A DNA stretch of 64,000 nucleotides from Erinaceus europaeus (GCF_950295315.1 NC_080172.1:78883118-78947117); one strand, 5' to 3'. Shown: positions 34,840-46,764, counted from the stretch's first letter. Numbers and translations: made by a program. The notes: generated from the letters alone by a model not told the origin.

Positions 34840-34907
<68 letters not shown>
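34840..34907. repeat. (GT)n microsatellite
   Basis: An almost pure run of about 33 GT units after CACACACGT. Confidence 0.95.
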
Positions 34908-34909
<2 letters not shown>

Positions 34910-35017
34910 AAATAATGTGGTTAAAAGTATTTGTTAAAATTGGGAATGGTATTGATGTACAGGTCTATTAACTTGTAGTCACAATATATAATACAATAAG
35001 AAAAAAATTAAAAAGAT

Positions 35018-35212
35018 ATATTTATTGCTGGTTAAGTGCATATGTTACCATGAAAAAGGATCCAGGTTCAAATCCCAGTCTCCACCTGCAAAGGGAAAGC
35101 TTCATGAGTGGTAAAGCAGTACTACACGTGTCTCTCTTTCTCTTTCCTTCTCTACCCCCTTCCTGTCAATTTCTCTCTTTCCTATCAAATAAAATGTTTT
35201 AAAAATACTTTT
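35018..35212 (+). repeat. Type A SINE (short subtype)
   Basis: It reads GCTGGTTAAGTGCATATGTTA, GATCCAGGTTCAAATCCCAG, AAAGCTTCATGAGTGGTAAA and CTTTCCTATCAAATAAAATG. The head is degraded. Confidence 0.75.
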
Positions 35213-35522
35213 TTTTAAAAAATTAGTTATTGCTATTGCCCACAATCAAAACATTTCAAAAAGCACTAAAGTTACCAAAACATACTTGCAACGTAATTTG
35301 AAGTTCTGGCTTTCACCTAGACCTTAAGCATAGCTGATAGTAAGCACAAGTTTAAAGAGAATATAATTATTTATTACATTTCAAATAAAATCAACTAATA
35401 TTTTTATTTAGACTTTACATGGCAGAATTAATGCTAACCTCAAATACTCCCTTTCCTTGCTCTCAAACTACATCCAGACTCAGTAGACTCCAAGTTCTTC
35501 CTCTGGAATATAGTCACCAAGC

Positions 35523-35772
35523 AGGCTGGGCAGTGTGCTGCACCCAGTTGTGTGCACACATCACCATATAAGGATCTAGAAGGGGGGAGCTTCCTAAGTG
35601 GTGGGCCAAGTCTGCAGCTGTTTCTCTGTCACCCTCTCTATGCCCCCTCCCCCAATTTCTCTCTGTGTTATCAAAGAGAAAAGGGAAGGAGGGAAATGGA
35701 CACTAGGAGCAGTGGATTCGTCAGGCACCAGAACTCTGTGATAACACTGCTGGCAATTAAATAATAAAATAT
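35523..35772 (+). repeat. Type A SINE, diverged
   Basis: It reads AGGCTGGGCAGTGTGCTGCA, CACCCAGTTGTGTGCACACA, GAGCTTCCTAAGTGGTGGGC, a CT-rich body and an extended end (GGACACTAGGAGCAGTGGATTCG-type) with an A-rich tail. Confidence 0.75.
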
Positions 35773-37194
35773 GCTGTCGACGCATGATGTTATTTATAAA
35801 ACAATTCATTTATTCTTATTTTCTCTGACTGCCATGCCTGTCTCTCCTACACAACTTTTCAGTGGCATACACTTAAAATGAACAGTTCTGCCTAATATCC
35901 ATTGAATCTATATCAGAGCTTATTCTTCACTCACCTCAAGTCAGTCTGTAAACATGGAAACTGATGTTTCCAACCTCCTCACTAAAAAAGAATTAAAGAT
36001 GATTTGCATAAGATCAACAGGCAGGCCTAGAAGCAAGTGCTTCCAACCCACCCTAGACACCTAGAAAAACAACAGGTAATTCACACTAGAGCAGGGAAAC
36101 TGACACTTGCAACAACAACAACAACAATAATAATAATAATTAAAAGGGTCTCTGATGTGGTAGTTCAAAGTAGGCCAATCTCCACACCTGAGAAAAATGA
36201 GAAGTAATTTGCACAGGGACATGGAATAGACTTGATGCACTTTCAGGACTGTACATAGGAAAGACCTGGAAGACCTTTAAAAGTGGCATAAATAAATAAA
36301 TAGGAGGTAGATTTGGGATAGTCCTACATCCACACTGTATAATGTCTGCTGCTTTCTATTTTTAATTAAACATTTTTTCTAGCCAAATAAGGAGTGGTTT
36401 CTTAAAAGGCATGGACAGACAAACCCAGATATGCCAGTACTTCAGCTCTATTTCACTCCTGCTACCCACAAAATAGAAAGTTTCCAGTATAATTTTGAGA
36501 ACTTAAGCATATAGTGAACATATTACAAGAAGAGTTCCCAACTCTCTCCAATACATAAGGCACGTCTTTTTGTCACATCTTAAGGCTGTTTTGCTTTTCC
36601 TTTGATTTTATTCTAGATGTAATTATTTTGCTTTTATTGTACTTAATGCTATTAGATCATTTTTTTAATTTGTATGGATTAAAGGCTAGATCTATGTTTC
36701 ACAAACTTTTTTCTGATTTCTTTCAATTCAAATAAAAATATTTGACCAGAAGGAGAGAATAGGAAGTATGATTGACTTAGCAAGCAAATATTCCTAGAAA
36801 GACTATAGAAGACAGCAGGAACTAGGGACAGAAAATAAGTAGTAAGTGCAGTAGGCATGAAGAGACTCACCTGGTAGTATTTCAAACAAAGACAAACACA
36901 GTTTAGGGAAGCTTTTACAGATCTACAATTGCAGGGATACTAATTCCTCTTCCTCATAGACAGACATTGTCTATCGTTTACAAAATACCCCCTGAAGTTT
37001 TCATATTCCAACCAAACACAAAAATGTCATCATTCCAGTATTGACCATAGCTATAAAATATAGCATTATATTTATATTTAGGAGTGAATTAAACTAGATC
37101 AATTTATTTATCTTAAATTTTTACTCTCACCAGCATCCAAAAGGTTAGTGAGTTGACAGATGAACACCTTAAAAATTTAATACAAAATAAAAAA
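35773..37194. other. Unique DNA
   Basis: There is no gene. (ACA)n/(ATA)n sequence lies at 36108-36142 and an (AATA)n patch near 36290. Confidence 0.45.
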
Positions 37195-37306
37195 ATTAAT
37201 GGCTGGGGTGGCAGCATAATGGTTTTGCAAAGGACTTTCATAGCTGTGACTTTGAAGTCCCAGGTTCAGTCCTCAGCACCACCACCAGCCAGAGCTGATG
37301 GTGGTG

Positions 37307-37310
<4 letters not shown>
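37195..37310 (+). repeat. Type B SINE
   Basis: It reads GCTGGGGTGGCAGCATAATGG, GACTTTCATAGCTGTGACTT, CAGGTTCAGTCCTCAGCACC and CAGAGCTGATGGTGGTGG. A composite microsatellite follows. Confidence 0.82.
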
Positions 37311-37363
<53 letters not shown>

Positions 37364-37375
37364 ACCAGGGTTCTG

Positions 37376-37426
<51 letters not shown>

Positions 37427-37440
37427 GGAGAGAGAGAGAG
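37309..37440. repeat. Composite (TA)n / (CA)n / (TA)n / (GA)n microsatellite
   Basis: In order there are a TA run (37309-37361), TCCACCAGGGTTCTG, an AC run (37378-37415), ATATATATAT and GAGAGAGAG. It sits where the tail of the type B SINE should be. Confidence 0.93.
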
Positions 37441-37451
37441 GGACAGAACAA

Positions 37452-37598
37452 GGGGCCAGATGGTGGCACACTTGGTAAAGTGCACATATTAAGAAACATA
37501 AGTTTCATACGTAAAACAGTGCTGCAGGCATCTCTGTTTCTCTCTATATCCTCCCTCTCTTTCACTTTCTCTGTCTCTAAAATAAATAAATATACCTA
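37452..37598 (+). repeat. Type A SINE (short subtype)
   Basis: It reads GGGGCCAGATGGTGGCACAC, AAAGTGCACATATTAAGAAA, GTGCTGCAGGCATCTCTGTT and CTCTGTCTCTAAAATAAATA. Confidence 0.78.
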
Positions 37599-37604
37599 AA
37601 AATT

Positions 37605-38300
37605 ATTAGTAGATATCATTAAGTGGCATAAAACATGATAAGGCCAAGTATCGTACAGTAAATCCTATTTATGGGATTTTCAAAGAAAAGCAAACTTCCA
37701 ACTCCAATAATCTGCTACCAAGTTGCAGATGTGAATATGTTTTCATCCTGAACTCCCTTGGGCAGACAAGCTCAGGAATGTGTTCCAGAACCTCACCTCT
37801 CCAGAGCCCTACTCCACTAGGGAGAGATAGAAACAGGCTGGAACTATGAATTAAACTGCCAATGACTATGTCCAGAGGAGAAGCAAGTAAAGAATGCAAA
37901 AAGAACTCCAAACCTTCTCTACCCCCAACAGAATTTTGGTCCAGATTCCCAGAGGGAGAGAAATGTTAGAAGAAGATGACCAGAGGCTTCTGAATACTAA
38001 TTCCATCAGGACCTAATGAGAGAAGAGGGAAAAAGGAAAAACATTCAGAAGTAGTAATCAATGTAGGCATGACTTAGAAGGAAGAGAAGGCAGGACCATA
38101 GAAAAAAAAGAGGGGGGCAGATAAGTAGATAGGTGATAGATAGATAGATAGATAGATAGATAAGGAAATAATTATAGAAATCGATGATCTTGGGAGAATT
38201 ACTGTAGCTTCCAATGGAGGGAATGGGGATACAGAACTCTGGTGGTGGGAACAGTGTCAAATTATAACTCCTGTTATTAAATCACTAACTTATAAAAAGC
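37605..38300 (+). mobile_element. Family S copy lacking the middle segment
   Basis: 37610-37710 matches 8320-8440, and 37715-38290 matches 12090-12735 (CTACCAAGTTG, CCTCACCTCTCCAGAGCCCT, GAATTTTGGTCCAGATTCCC, a GATA tract, TCTGGTGGTGGGAAC). The roughly 1.5 kb lying between these parts in the long copy is missing. The junction is at about 37714/37715, exactly at the site preceded by a 3' splice-site-like CAG in other copies. Confidence 0.75.
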
Positions 38301-38304
38301 AAAA

Positions 38305-38470
38305 TTGAAAGCCTGCAACATCGCTAACCTGGACAATGAGATAATGTGCCTGCTGTGTCACGCATGCAGCACATATATGAGTCTGGCCCCCACTGCACAG
38401 GAAGAAACTTCAGTACTGTGGTATCCTTTCTATTCTTTCTTCTCTCTTTTTTTCTCTCCTCTTTTTCTTT
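38305..38470 (+). repeat. Type C SINE, diverged
   Basis: It reads GAGATAATGTGCCTGCTGTG, CACGCATGCAGCACATATATG, GTCTGGCCCCCACTGCACAG and a CT-rich end. Confidence 0.65.
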
Positions 38471-38479
38471 CATTCTTTT

Positions 38480-38600
38480 TTTTTTTTGACCAGAGCCCTG
38501 GCTTATTTTGCTGCATGGGGTTGAACCTGAGACTTTGGAGCCTCAGGCATGAGAATGTCTTTGCTTAACCATTATGCTTTATACCCCCCACCCCTTTTCT
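38480..38600 (-). repeat. Type D SINE, antisense
   Basis: After a T-run it reads GACCAGAGCCCTGGCTTATTT, GGTTGAACCTGAGACTTTGG, AGCCTCAGGCATGAGAATGT and TTAACCATTATGC. Confidence 0.75.
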
Positions 38601-38680
38601 TTCTCTCCTCTCCTCTCTTCTTTCTCTCCTCTCCTCTCTTCTCCACTCCTCTCTTCTCCTCTTCTCTCTCTCTCTCTTTC
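38596..38680. repeat. (TCTCC/TCTTC)n pyrimidine tract
   Basis: Repeated CTCTCCTCTCCTCTCTTCT units on the plus strand. Confidence 0.85.
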
Positions 38681-39282
38681 TATGTGAAAAGGTCAACCTG
38701 GAGCAGTGAAGCTCAGGTAATGTCAGATAAATATACAGTATAGTTGCTAGCAAAACCAGCAACTAGTACAGAATGATCTTGGTTTCATAATCAGACTATC
38801 TTGGGTTTGAACTCTGACTGTAGCACTAACTAACTCTCTGGATGATCTTGAACAATCAACTTAACTTGTTTGTTCATGAAAAAGACTAGTCAAAACTACA
38901 TGGTTACATTATTATGAGGACCAAATGAGAGAATTCAGTAGTAAATAACAAATAACAATTGTTACAATAGCTATTATTGGTAATTATTAACATTACTACT
39001 GTTATTATTGATTTGTTTCACCTTTGGTTCAATACTGAAAAATATTTGAGAACTACTTCCCTTTGGGTTTGGGATACAAATTTTATTTATGTTTTATTTT
39101 ATAATACAGCCACTACAGACCTTGCTGATAATTTGTTTATGTTTATTTTTTAACCAAAGACATGCTAATAAATTATTTGTTCATGGTGATTCCTTATAGA
39201 GATGACATTGAGCGCAACCCAAAATTTGAAACGCCTCAATAATCCTTAAGTCTCAAAAGTCACTCTCTGGAAGGAATGTGGC
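38681..39282. other. Unique DNA with MIR
   Basis: A plus-strand MIR lies at about 38765-38955: GTTTCATAATCAGACTATCT, GGGTTTGAACTCTGACTGTA, GATGATCTTGAACAATCAAC and GAGGACCAAATGAGAGAATT. Confidence 0.65.
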
Positions 39283-39427
39283 AAGGGCTGGCTCACTTGG
39301 GTGTATGCTGCTTTGCCACATGAGTGACTCAGGTTTAAGCCCAGTCCCCACTGCACTGAAGAAATCTTTGGTCCTGTGGTCTCTTTAACTTTCTCAATCT
39401 CTCTACTTCTCTGTCTCTATTAAACAG
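39283..39427 (+). repeat. Type C SINE
   Basis: It reads GGGCTGGCTCACTTGGGTGT, GCTGCTTTGCCACATGAGTG, AGCCCAGTCCCCACTGCACT, GTCCTGTGGTCTCTTTAACT and CTGTCTCTATTAAAC. Confidence 0.8.
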
Positions 39428-39511
39428 CAGCAATCAGAATGTGACAAGCTAGAAAACAAATCAGCTTCTTTGACTGACTTTCCTAGGGTTGATTCATTAT
39501 TATTTTTTAAT

Positions 39512-39662
39512 TTTTTTAAAGATTTTATTTATTTATGAGAAAGATAGGAGGAGAGAGAGAACCAGACATCACTCTGGTACATGTGCTACTTGGGGATCGA
39601 ACTCAGGACTTCATGCTTGACAGTCCAAAGCTTTATCACTCCGCGCCACCTCCCAAACCACA
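39512..39662 (-). repeat. Type D SINE, antisense
   Basis: It reads AAGATTTTATTTATTTATGAG, GAACCAGACATCACTCTGGT, GGGGATCGAACTCAGGACTT and TTTATCACTCCGCGCCACCT. Confidence 0.85.
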
Positions 39663-41159
39663 GATTAGTTATTGTTATGACTGATGTTGTTATGATTATT
39701 GTTATCCCATATTTTTTTTTTCTGTAAATAGCTGAGAGCCACTAAGGGGATGAGAAAAAGATCCAGTAGGCTCACTAATATGACAATGTATCATTTACAG
39801 CAGGAATCTGCACACTCTCGTTGCCAGCCAGGGTAACAGCTTATGACTTCATCCTGGACAAAGAAAATCATTCTCTTTGATGAACACTTTGGGATGGTTT
39901 TTTGTCTTCTGATATTCTCTTCCTTTTATATAGTTACTGTAACAAAAGCCTGTAGGGAGAGCTAAAGCTTCATCTATTTACAATGCTCACTAGCTGACTC
40001 TCTAATTTAAAAATCAAACTCAGAGCTCCAAATCACTCTCATATTTAATATTTTGTTTTAAAATAGCTCTTTTTATTTTCTTTTTAAAATTAAAGCATTG
40101 TTTTATTTAACAAGCAGTAGGAAAAAAGAGAGGAGAGAAATAATGACAATAGGAGTGGCTTTAACAACAGCAGCTCTTTTCTTCCTCTTCTGAGGCAAAG
40201 AAGGTGGCAATAGCTATGGCATTGTTATTTCTTGTGTGCTAGCTGGAACTCAAAATGATGACATCAATTTCAATAATGTCTGTGTGTATTTGAGGAAACA
40301 CACACATATGAACACACAGCCATGCTTCCACTAAATAAATTCAACAATGAGCCACCTGTCCAGTAAATATGACTACACAAATGTGATTTAAAATGCTTTC
40401 TGAGCATTTCCTTCACTTCCCATTTTATAAACAAATGGGAAGCCACCTGTGGATTTCATACCATGTTGTGACCTCCTTCCTGACTTTTTTTTTTTCCAAA
40501 CTCAAAATCAACAGCATAATTGTCAATCTGAGTTCAAGCCTTTACTACATCCTGAATTGCTAGCTGGCGAAACTGTACACAAAAACCTGAAAAACATATA
40601 ACTTGGTCAACACCTCAAAATCTCTTCCTGTTTTTTGTTTGTTTGTTTTGTTTTGTTTTGCAGGCTGAGATTCATGCTGACTGATGCAACACATAGGTTG
40701 TGTTCAGCTACTGTGCAATGATGGTCTATGATGCAGCAAACCAGGGCTTTCTGCTGCTGCTCAGGATAGCAACTCTATTCAGATTTATTTAATGGATTTT
40801 TAAATCTGCTTGTACAATAATGCTTGATTTCTCCTGAAACTGTGGTTATATCTTTAACTATTGACACTTTGATCACAACCAATCTCTCCATTCCATGCAC
40901 TCTCCATTCCAGCACTGCAGCCTTGTACTCTCTCCTCACTCACTTTGACACATGAACATAATAGAGTGCATGGATGCTGATAAATTGGATTCCTTGCAGC
41001 TTGGTGACTTCAGATTGCCTCCCTTACTGTGCAGCTTCTTCAGGAAGTTGAAGAGTGGTAGAGATTAAGTCTGACAGAAAGTACTGAAAGTGTTCTATAA
41101 TCCATTTGCATCATAAGAGCTGTTTCTTCCCCATTCAAAACTTTATTTTCTGGTTAATC
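39663..41159. other. Unique DNA
   Basis: No gene or young repeat is seen. Around 40640-40665 there is a (GTTTT)n run. Confidence 0.45.
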
Positions 41160-41280
41160 AGGAGTAGCAGTAACACACAGTATTTGTATGAGAGAGATTC
41201 CAGGTTTAAAAGCCAATCCCACCAATAGTCAGAGATGACTGGTGCTCTAGTAAAATAATAATAATAATAATAAAACAAAA
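41160..41280 (+). repeat. Type B SINE, diverged
   Basis: It reads AGTAGCAGTAACACACAGTA, AGATTCCAGGTTTAAAAGCC and AGAGATGACTGGTGCTCTAG, with an (AAT)n tail. Confidence 0.65.
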
Positions 41281-41454
41281 CACATAAAAACGCAGTAGTT
41301 TCTGCCATTACACACCTGGAACACTGTCAAGTTGATGGTGCAATTGAGAGTAAACAAGAGTAAGTAAGTGCAATTGAGAGTAAGCAAGTAAGTAAGAAAA
41401 GGTTCTGTTTCTTTGCAAATTCCAACAGTGTGGGCGTTTGAATATTCAAATGTT

Positions 41455-41615
41455 TATCAACTGAGCCATTAATTATCTGTATGACTCTGAGCAAGTTACT
41501 AAGCTTCCCTGAACTTCTATAAAATGAGGATTTAACCTTCCTCCCAGATTTATTGTGAGACTTAAATGAAAAAAGTGCAAGGTCTGATATGTAGTGGGTT
41601 GTCTGTCAGTTTTAG
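41455..41615 (+). repeat. MIR fragment
   Basis: The conserved MIR core is readable: TATGACTCTGAGCAAGTTAC, TTCCCTGAACTTCTATAAAA, TGAGGATTTAACCTTCC and GTGAGACTTAAATGAAAA. Confidence 0.75.
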
Positions 41616-42499
41616 TTGCATTTCCAGTTTTGCCCTTTGCTGCATCAGGTTCACAAGATCAACTGTTGCTTATGAGAGACTAGACAATCATTCTTCCATA
41701 TCTCTTCACCACGGTGTAAGTCAGATTAAAAAGTCTGATCTTAATTGAGTTAGTCCAACTTGTGTTACCTTTACTGGCCTTCTTTTAGTGTCTGTGACAA
41801 TAGCTTTCACTTATTTTTGTAAAAGTAATGGTGAAATAACGAAGTGAAGTAGTAGGAATTCTATAGTTGATCAAGTAACATCCAGTCCTAACACTTGTTT
41901 ATGCAGGTTTGAAATTGAATTGCTCTAAATAGATCCAGGATCTTTGTAAAGGATTGTAGCAATATTCTTACTGGAGAAATATATAAGTGCTACATATAAA
42001 CCTTTAGCAAAGAAAATCTTACTTAATATAATATGATTTTAAAGAAAAAAAACCAAATGACTGATGGGAGATAATGTAGTTTCATTCCATTCTTGGAGTT
42101 GGATGATCAGATCATCTTTTAGTTTGTGAAGGTCAGCTTAGTAAAGGACAGTTTAGAGGCTATTTGAGAAAGGCTATTATTATTATTTTTTTTTTATTAT
42201 TATTATTATTTTAATCTATCTCTTCTACCTTGCTTGTCCTTGTATAACAGAAGGACAAGAAACTTTTTTAGAAAGAGAAAGAATGTATAGAATCATGCAT
42301 CTGACTTAGTAAACACTGCAGAAACCACCCAATTTATGAATCCCTGTTATTGTCCTAGAAAGGTAACAACAGGTTCTATATGAATACTTCAGTTCAGAGA
42401 GTTCCCCTTGCAAAAATCTCCAATCTAATCTGGAAAGAGCTAGCTATAAAGAAACTATATCTATTTCTTATTGAGAATCATATCCATATCTCTGTTACT
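41616..42499. other. Unique DNA
   Basis: No gene is seen. A (TTA)n patch lies at 42176-42212. Confidence 0.45.
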
Positions 42500-42725
42500 T
42501 CTTTTTTATTATTACCTTTATTTATTTATTGGATAGAGAACAGCCAGAAATCAAGAAAAAAGGCAGGGGTGGGGGGACAGAGAGGAAGAGAAGCAGAGAG
42601 ACACCTGCAGCACTGCATCACCACTCGCAAAGCTTTTCCCCTGCAGGTGAGGAACGGAGGCTCGAACCTAGGTCCCTGTGCATTGTAGCATGTGCGCTCA
42701 ACCAGGTGCGCCATCACCCAGCCCC
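42500..42725 (-). repeat. Type A SINE (short subtype), antisense, well preserved
   Basis: It reads TTTATTTATTTATTGGATAG, CACCTGCAGCACTGCATCAC, AAGCTTTTCCCCTGCAGGTG, GAGGCTCGAACCTAGGTCCC and GCGCTCAACCAGGTGCGCCA, ending CACCCAGCCCC. Confidence 0.92.
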
Positions 42726-43145
42726 ATCTCTGTTACTTCTATTCTTAAGCCCTTATAGAGTAACAAAGATAAAATTTGATTCTTCTCTATCAAAAATTAT
42801 CCTAGTTTCTTTAGCCAGATCAATACACTGATCTCTCACATTAGAATGTTATGACCTTTGAAGATCTTATAAAATATAATACAAGTTGAACTTAATTTTG
42901 TCATATTCTTTTGTGGTCAATTTTTAAAAAGAGAGACTGATAACTTCATTTTTTTCAGCAGTATATTGTAAATATGTGAAAATATTTAAATATAGTTAGC
43001 ATTTTCTATACATGTCAGACCTATTCAACATAGTTAATGCATATTTATTTACACGGCCTCACAGTAATCCTATATAAGGTAGGAACTTGATTGTCCAAGT
43101 TTTAGATGAGCCTATTATGGTATGGTTAAGAAAACTACAGTAAAT
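42726..43145. other. Unique DNA with an antisense MIR trace
   Basis: At 43035-43130 it reads GGCCTCACAGTAATCCTATA, TAAGGTAGGAACTTGATTGT and AGTTTTAGATGAGCC, like an antisense MIR. Confidence 0.5.
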
Positions 43146-45010
43146 CCCACATCTATGGACATCTAGTCTTTGACAAAGATGCCCAGGCTATTAAATGGGG
43201 AAAGGAGAGTTTCTTCAATAAATAGTGTCCTAGAGCCCCACTTCCCCAGAACTCTGCCCTACTAGGAAAAGAGAGAGACAGGTTGGGAGTATGGATTGAA
43301 CTGTAAATGCCCATGTTCAGCGGGGAAGCAATTGCAGAAGCCAGACCTTCCACCTTCTGTACCCCATAATGACCCTGAGTTCATGCTCCCAGAGGGTTAA
43401 GAAATAGGAAAGCTCTCAGTGAAGGGAATGAAATACAGAGTTTTGGTGGTGGGAACTGTGTGGAGTTGTACCCCTCTTATCTTATGGTCTTGTCAGTATT
43501 CCCATTCTATAAATATTAAAAACAAAAAAGGTTAGACTACTTGGGTTGAAACATACAGAAGAATAAAACTGAACCACTATCACCAAACACAAATGCAAAT
43601 TCCAAATGGACCAAGGACTCGAATGCTCAACCAGAAACTTAGAGGAAAATATTGGCAGAACTCTCTTCCATATAAATTTTAAAGGCATCTTCAATGATAT
43701 GAATCCAGTTACAAAGAAGACTAAAACAAAATTAAACCAATGGGACTACATCAAATTGAAAAGATACAGCATAGCAAAAGAAACCACCACCCAAAGAGAC
43801 CCATTACAGAATGGAAGAAGATCTTTACATACATCAGACAGGAAGGTAATAATCCAAAATATATAAAGAGCTCACTAAACTCAGTAACAAAAAAACAAAT
43901 GACTCCATCCAAAAATGCAAGAGGATATGAACAGAATATTCACCAAAAAAGAGATCCAACAAACATGAGGAATTGCTCCAAGTCATTGACTGTCATAGAA
44001 ATGTAAATAGAAGACAACAATGAGATACCACTTCAGTCCTGTGAGAATGTCATACATCAGAAAAGATAGCAGCAACAAATGCTGGAGAGGTTGTGGGAAC
44101 AAAGGAATACTCCTGCACTGCTGATGGAAATTTGTCCAACCCCTATGGAGAGCAGTCTGGAGAACTCTCAGAAGGTTAGAAATGAACCTACCAAGACTAT
44201 ACTTTCAGGGATCATTTCTATAGTATGTTACTAGAAATGTACTTACCCTAGGACCTTGCAATTCCTCTCTTTGCAATATCTTAAGGAACCAAACATGCCC
44301 ATTCAAAAAGATGTGAGTCTTCCTATATTCATAGCAGGATTTGTAATAGCTAAGATCTGGAAGCAACCCAGGTGTCCAACAATAGATTAATAGCTGAGAG
44401 AGTTGTAATATAAATACACAGTGGAATATTACTCAACTATTATAAATAACCATACATCAGAAAGGATAGTAACAACAAATACTGGAGAAGTTGCAGAGTA
44501 AAGACATCCCCCTGCACTATTAGTGGGAATGTAAATTTGTCCATCTCTTGTGGAGAACAGTCTGGAGAACTCTCAGAAGGCTAGAAATGCACCTACTATA
44601 TTACCCTGCAATTCTTCTCTTGTATATTATATCCCTTATGGAGAGCAGTCTAGAGAACTCTCAGAACCCTATGAAGTTGCAATTCTTTTCCTGGGGATGA
44701 TATATCCTAAGAAGCCAAGCACATCCTTCCAAAAAGATCTATATACCCATGTTTATAGCAGCACAATTTATAACAGCCCACACTTAGAAGCAACCCAGGT
44801 ATTCAACAACAGATGAGTGGCTAATAAATTGTGGCATATATATATATATATATATGATACTACTCAGCTATTAAGACTAATGAATTCACCTCCTTTACCT
44901 CATCTTTCATGGAGCTTGAAGGAATCAGAAGCCAGAAAATGAAAGAAGAATATGGGATGAACTCATTCATAGACAGATGTTGGGAAGTAAGAATAAAAAG
45001 GGCAAGTATA
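43146..45010 (+). mobile_element. Old L1 3' fragment with insertion and duplication
   Basis: It matches the end of L1 ORF2 and the 3' UTR as seen at 21380-22920: GGACATCTAGTCTTTGACAA, GGCTATTAAATGGGG, GAACTCTCTTCCATATAAAT, TGGGACTACATCAAATTGAA, CACTTCAGTCCTGTGAGAAT and GAGCAGTCTGGAGAACTCTC. Stop codons are frequent. A family S 3' end sits at 43228-43530. A segment around 44040-44430 is repeated in diverged form at 44445-44830. Confidence 0.85.
43228..43530 (+). mobile_element. 5'-truncated family S copy inserted in L1
   Basis: It begins TCCTAGAGCCCCACTTCCCC and continues with GAGAGAGACAGGTTGGGAGT, AAGCCAGACCTTCCACCTTC, CCCAGAGGGTTAAGAAATAG, TTTTGGTGGTGGGAACTGTG and an A-rich tail. L1 sequence flanks it on both sides. 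No clear TSD was found. Confidence 0.85.
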
Positions 45011-46764
45011 ACTACATGACTATGACCATAAGTGGCAAGTTTAATAACTAATTTTCTACTGGGGGTGGGAATCTACTTACTAGAAATTCCAGATTCCATG
45101 CTTCTATTCATGATTTTGTTTTTCTGGTGACCACCCCCACCCAAGAGTCATTCTGAAACACCCAGCATTGCCTACTAGAACAATGTTCCTAGTATTCTTA
45201 ATATTAAGAATACTACATGAGTTTTAGGAGCCCTGTGTTAAAGATGAGTCAAAGTCCAAATATTGAAACAAGAAAAGATGATTTTACTGTTAAAATATTA
45301 CATGAGTTTTAAAATCTCTGTTCATTAATATGGACAAAGGTCAGTATGTATATATTTCTTCTGCTATTTCAAAGTATGCAGAAAAAGTCAAGTTATTTGA
45401 TACATGAACACAGTATATATCAAACTTTGTAAATTTAAATGATAGCTATTTTGATAAGTTTCCTTCAAACTAAATAAAGGACATTAATTAGGAAACGATG
45501 CATTATATTGTTTTTATCTGATTAAGTTCTGTGAATATTCATATGGTCCCACATGGTAGTCTTTCAGCTAAAAGCAAAAACTATATACTATTCCTTTTCA
45601 TTTGAGACTTGGCAATCCCTCTAGAAACAGTTTGGTAAAAAATGAATCATAAGCAGTTAAAAATGTAAGTAAGAAGCCTCAAGTTATTAGGCAAGGCTTT
45701 GAAAAGATAAATGGTTTGTGAAGGAAAATGTAATTAACAGGTTACACTGTATATGTTTGCAAAATGCCTATGATGCATGAAAATGTTTTTGTCTACTTAA
45801 TTTTCCTAACATTATGTGTTTATATTTAAATTAATTAAAGGGAAACAGCCTTGTACTCTTAAATAACTCTTTAGTAACTGATATGTGCAGCAGCCAAGCC
45901 ACCAGCATGTAATTAAAAATGGCTAACCCAAAAGCCTGTGATCCAAGAAACTATGCTCACTCATCAGGGTCTGAGGACAGTTGCTGAAGAGTAATCTGTT
46001 CATAAAGAAAAAGAATCCTAAATTCTCATTGCACTGCAGACAGAACCTCCCTACACAAAGGGAGAGTTCCAGTTCATTAAGGTATATACAAGAACAGAAC
46101 ATAAGCATCTTGAGAGCAGACAAATTCACCTATTCTGATTGATATAGAACCCAACTAGTTAGAGTAGATTAAGTATGCAATGAGCATCTTAATTCATTAT
46201 TGTCTACCCTAACTCATGAATTTCCTCAGTGGCTTGACAGCATGAAATAAGAGCAATAATTTGGCATCCAAATTACAAGATCCTAGCATAATCCATTTAA
46301 TATTCTGAATTTTAGTTTCCTCATCAACAAAATTAGAATATTTATGAAAATGAGGTCACAAAAGATAGTCTATGTGAAGGCACATTATAAGCACTAGAGG
46401 CCTGATGTGTTCATTTATCTCTTTGAAGGCAAAGATTCTGCTCATACACATTAAACAATTTCCAGTTCTCAGTTCTTATTTTCAATCTTGTGACACACAA
46501 ACAGTCCACAGTAAATCTTCATTAAAATGCCTTGAATTCAACTTGACTGGTATATTTCACATTTGGAAAGTGGAAAAGTAGGCAGGTTGACATGAATGAT
46601 GAGCTCTCATTGCCAAAAAAGTGTCGAGTTGTAGTTTCTAAGATCTGGGTTTCTTTCTAAGTCTGCCAAGTCTCCTTCAATCTGATTTCTAGAATCATTT
46701 TGATCATGACAACTCACTCTCCACTTCCTTGTGGAATTATTACAATGTATGACAGAGTGAGCCT
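45011..46764. other. Unique DNA with a MIR trace
   Basis: A plus-strand MIR-like piece lies at 46280-46405 (TTTTAGTTTCCTCATCAACA, AAAATTAGAATATTTATG, GAAGGCACATTATAAGCACT). No exon is recognised. Confidence 0.5.

Noticed and set aside
37153..37599. 148-residue open frame with Tyr-Ile and Thr-His repeats
   Set aside because: It is produced by TA and CA microsatellites joined to SINE sequence.
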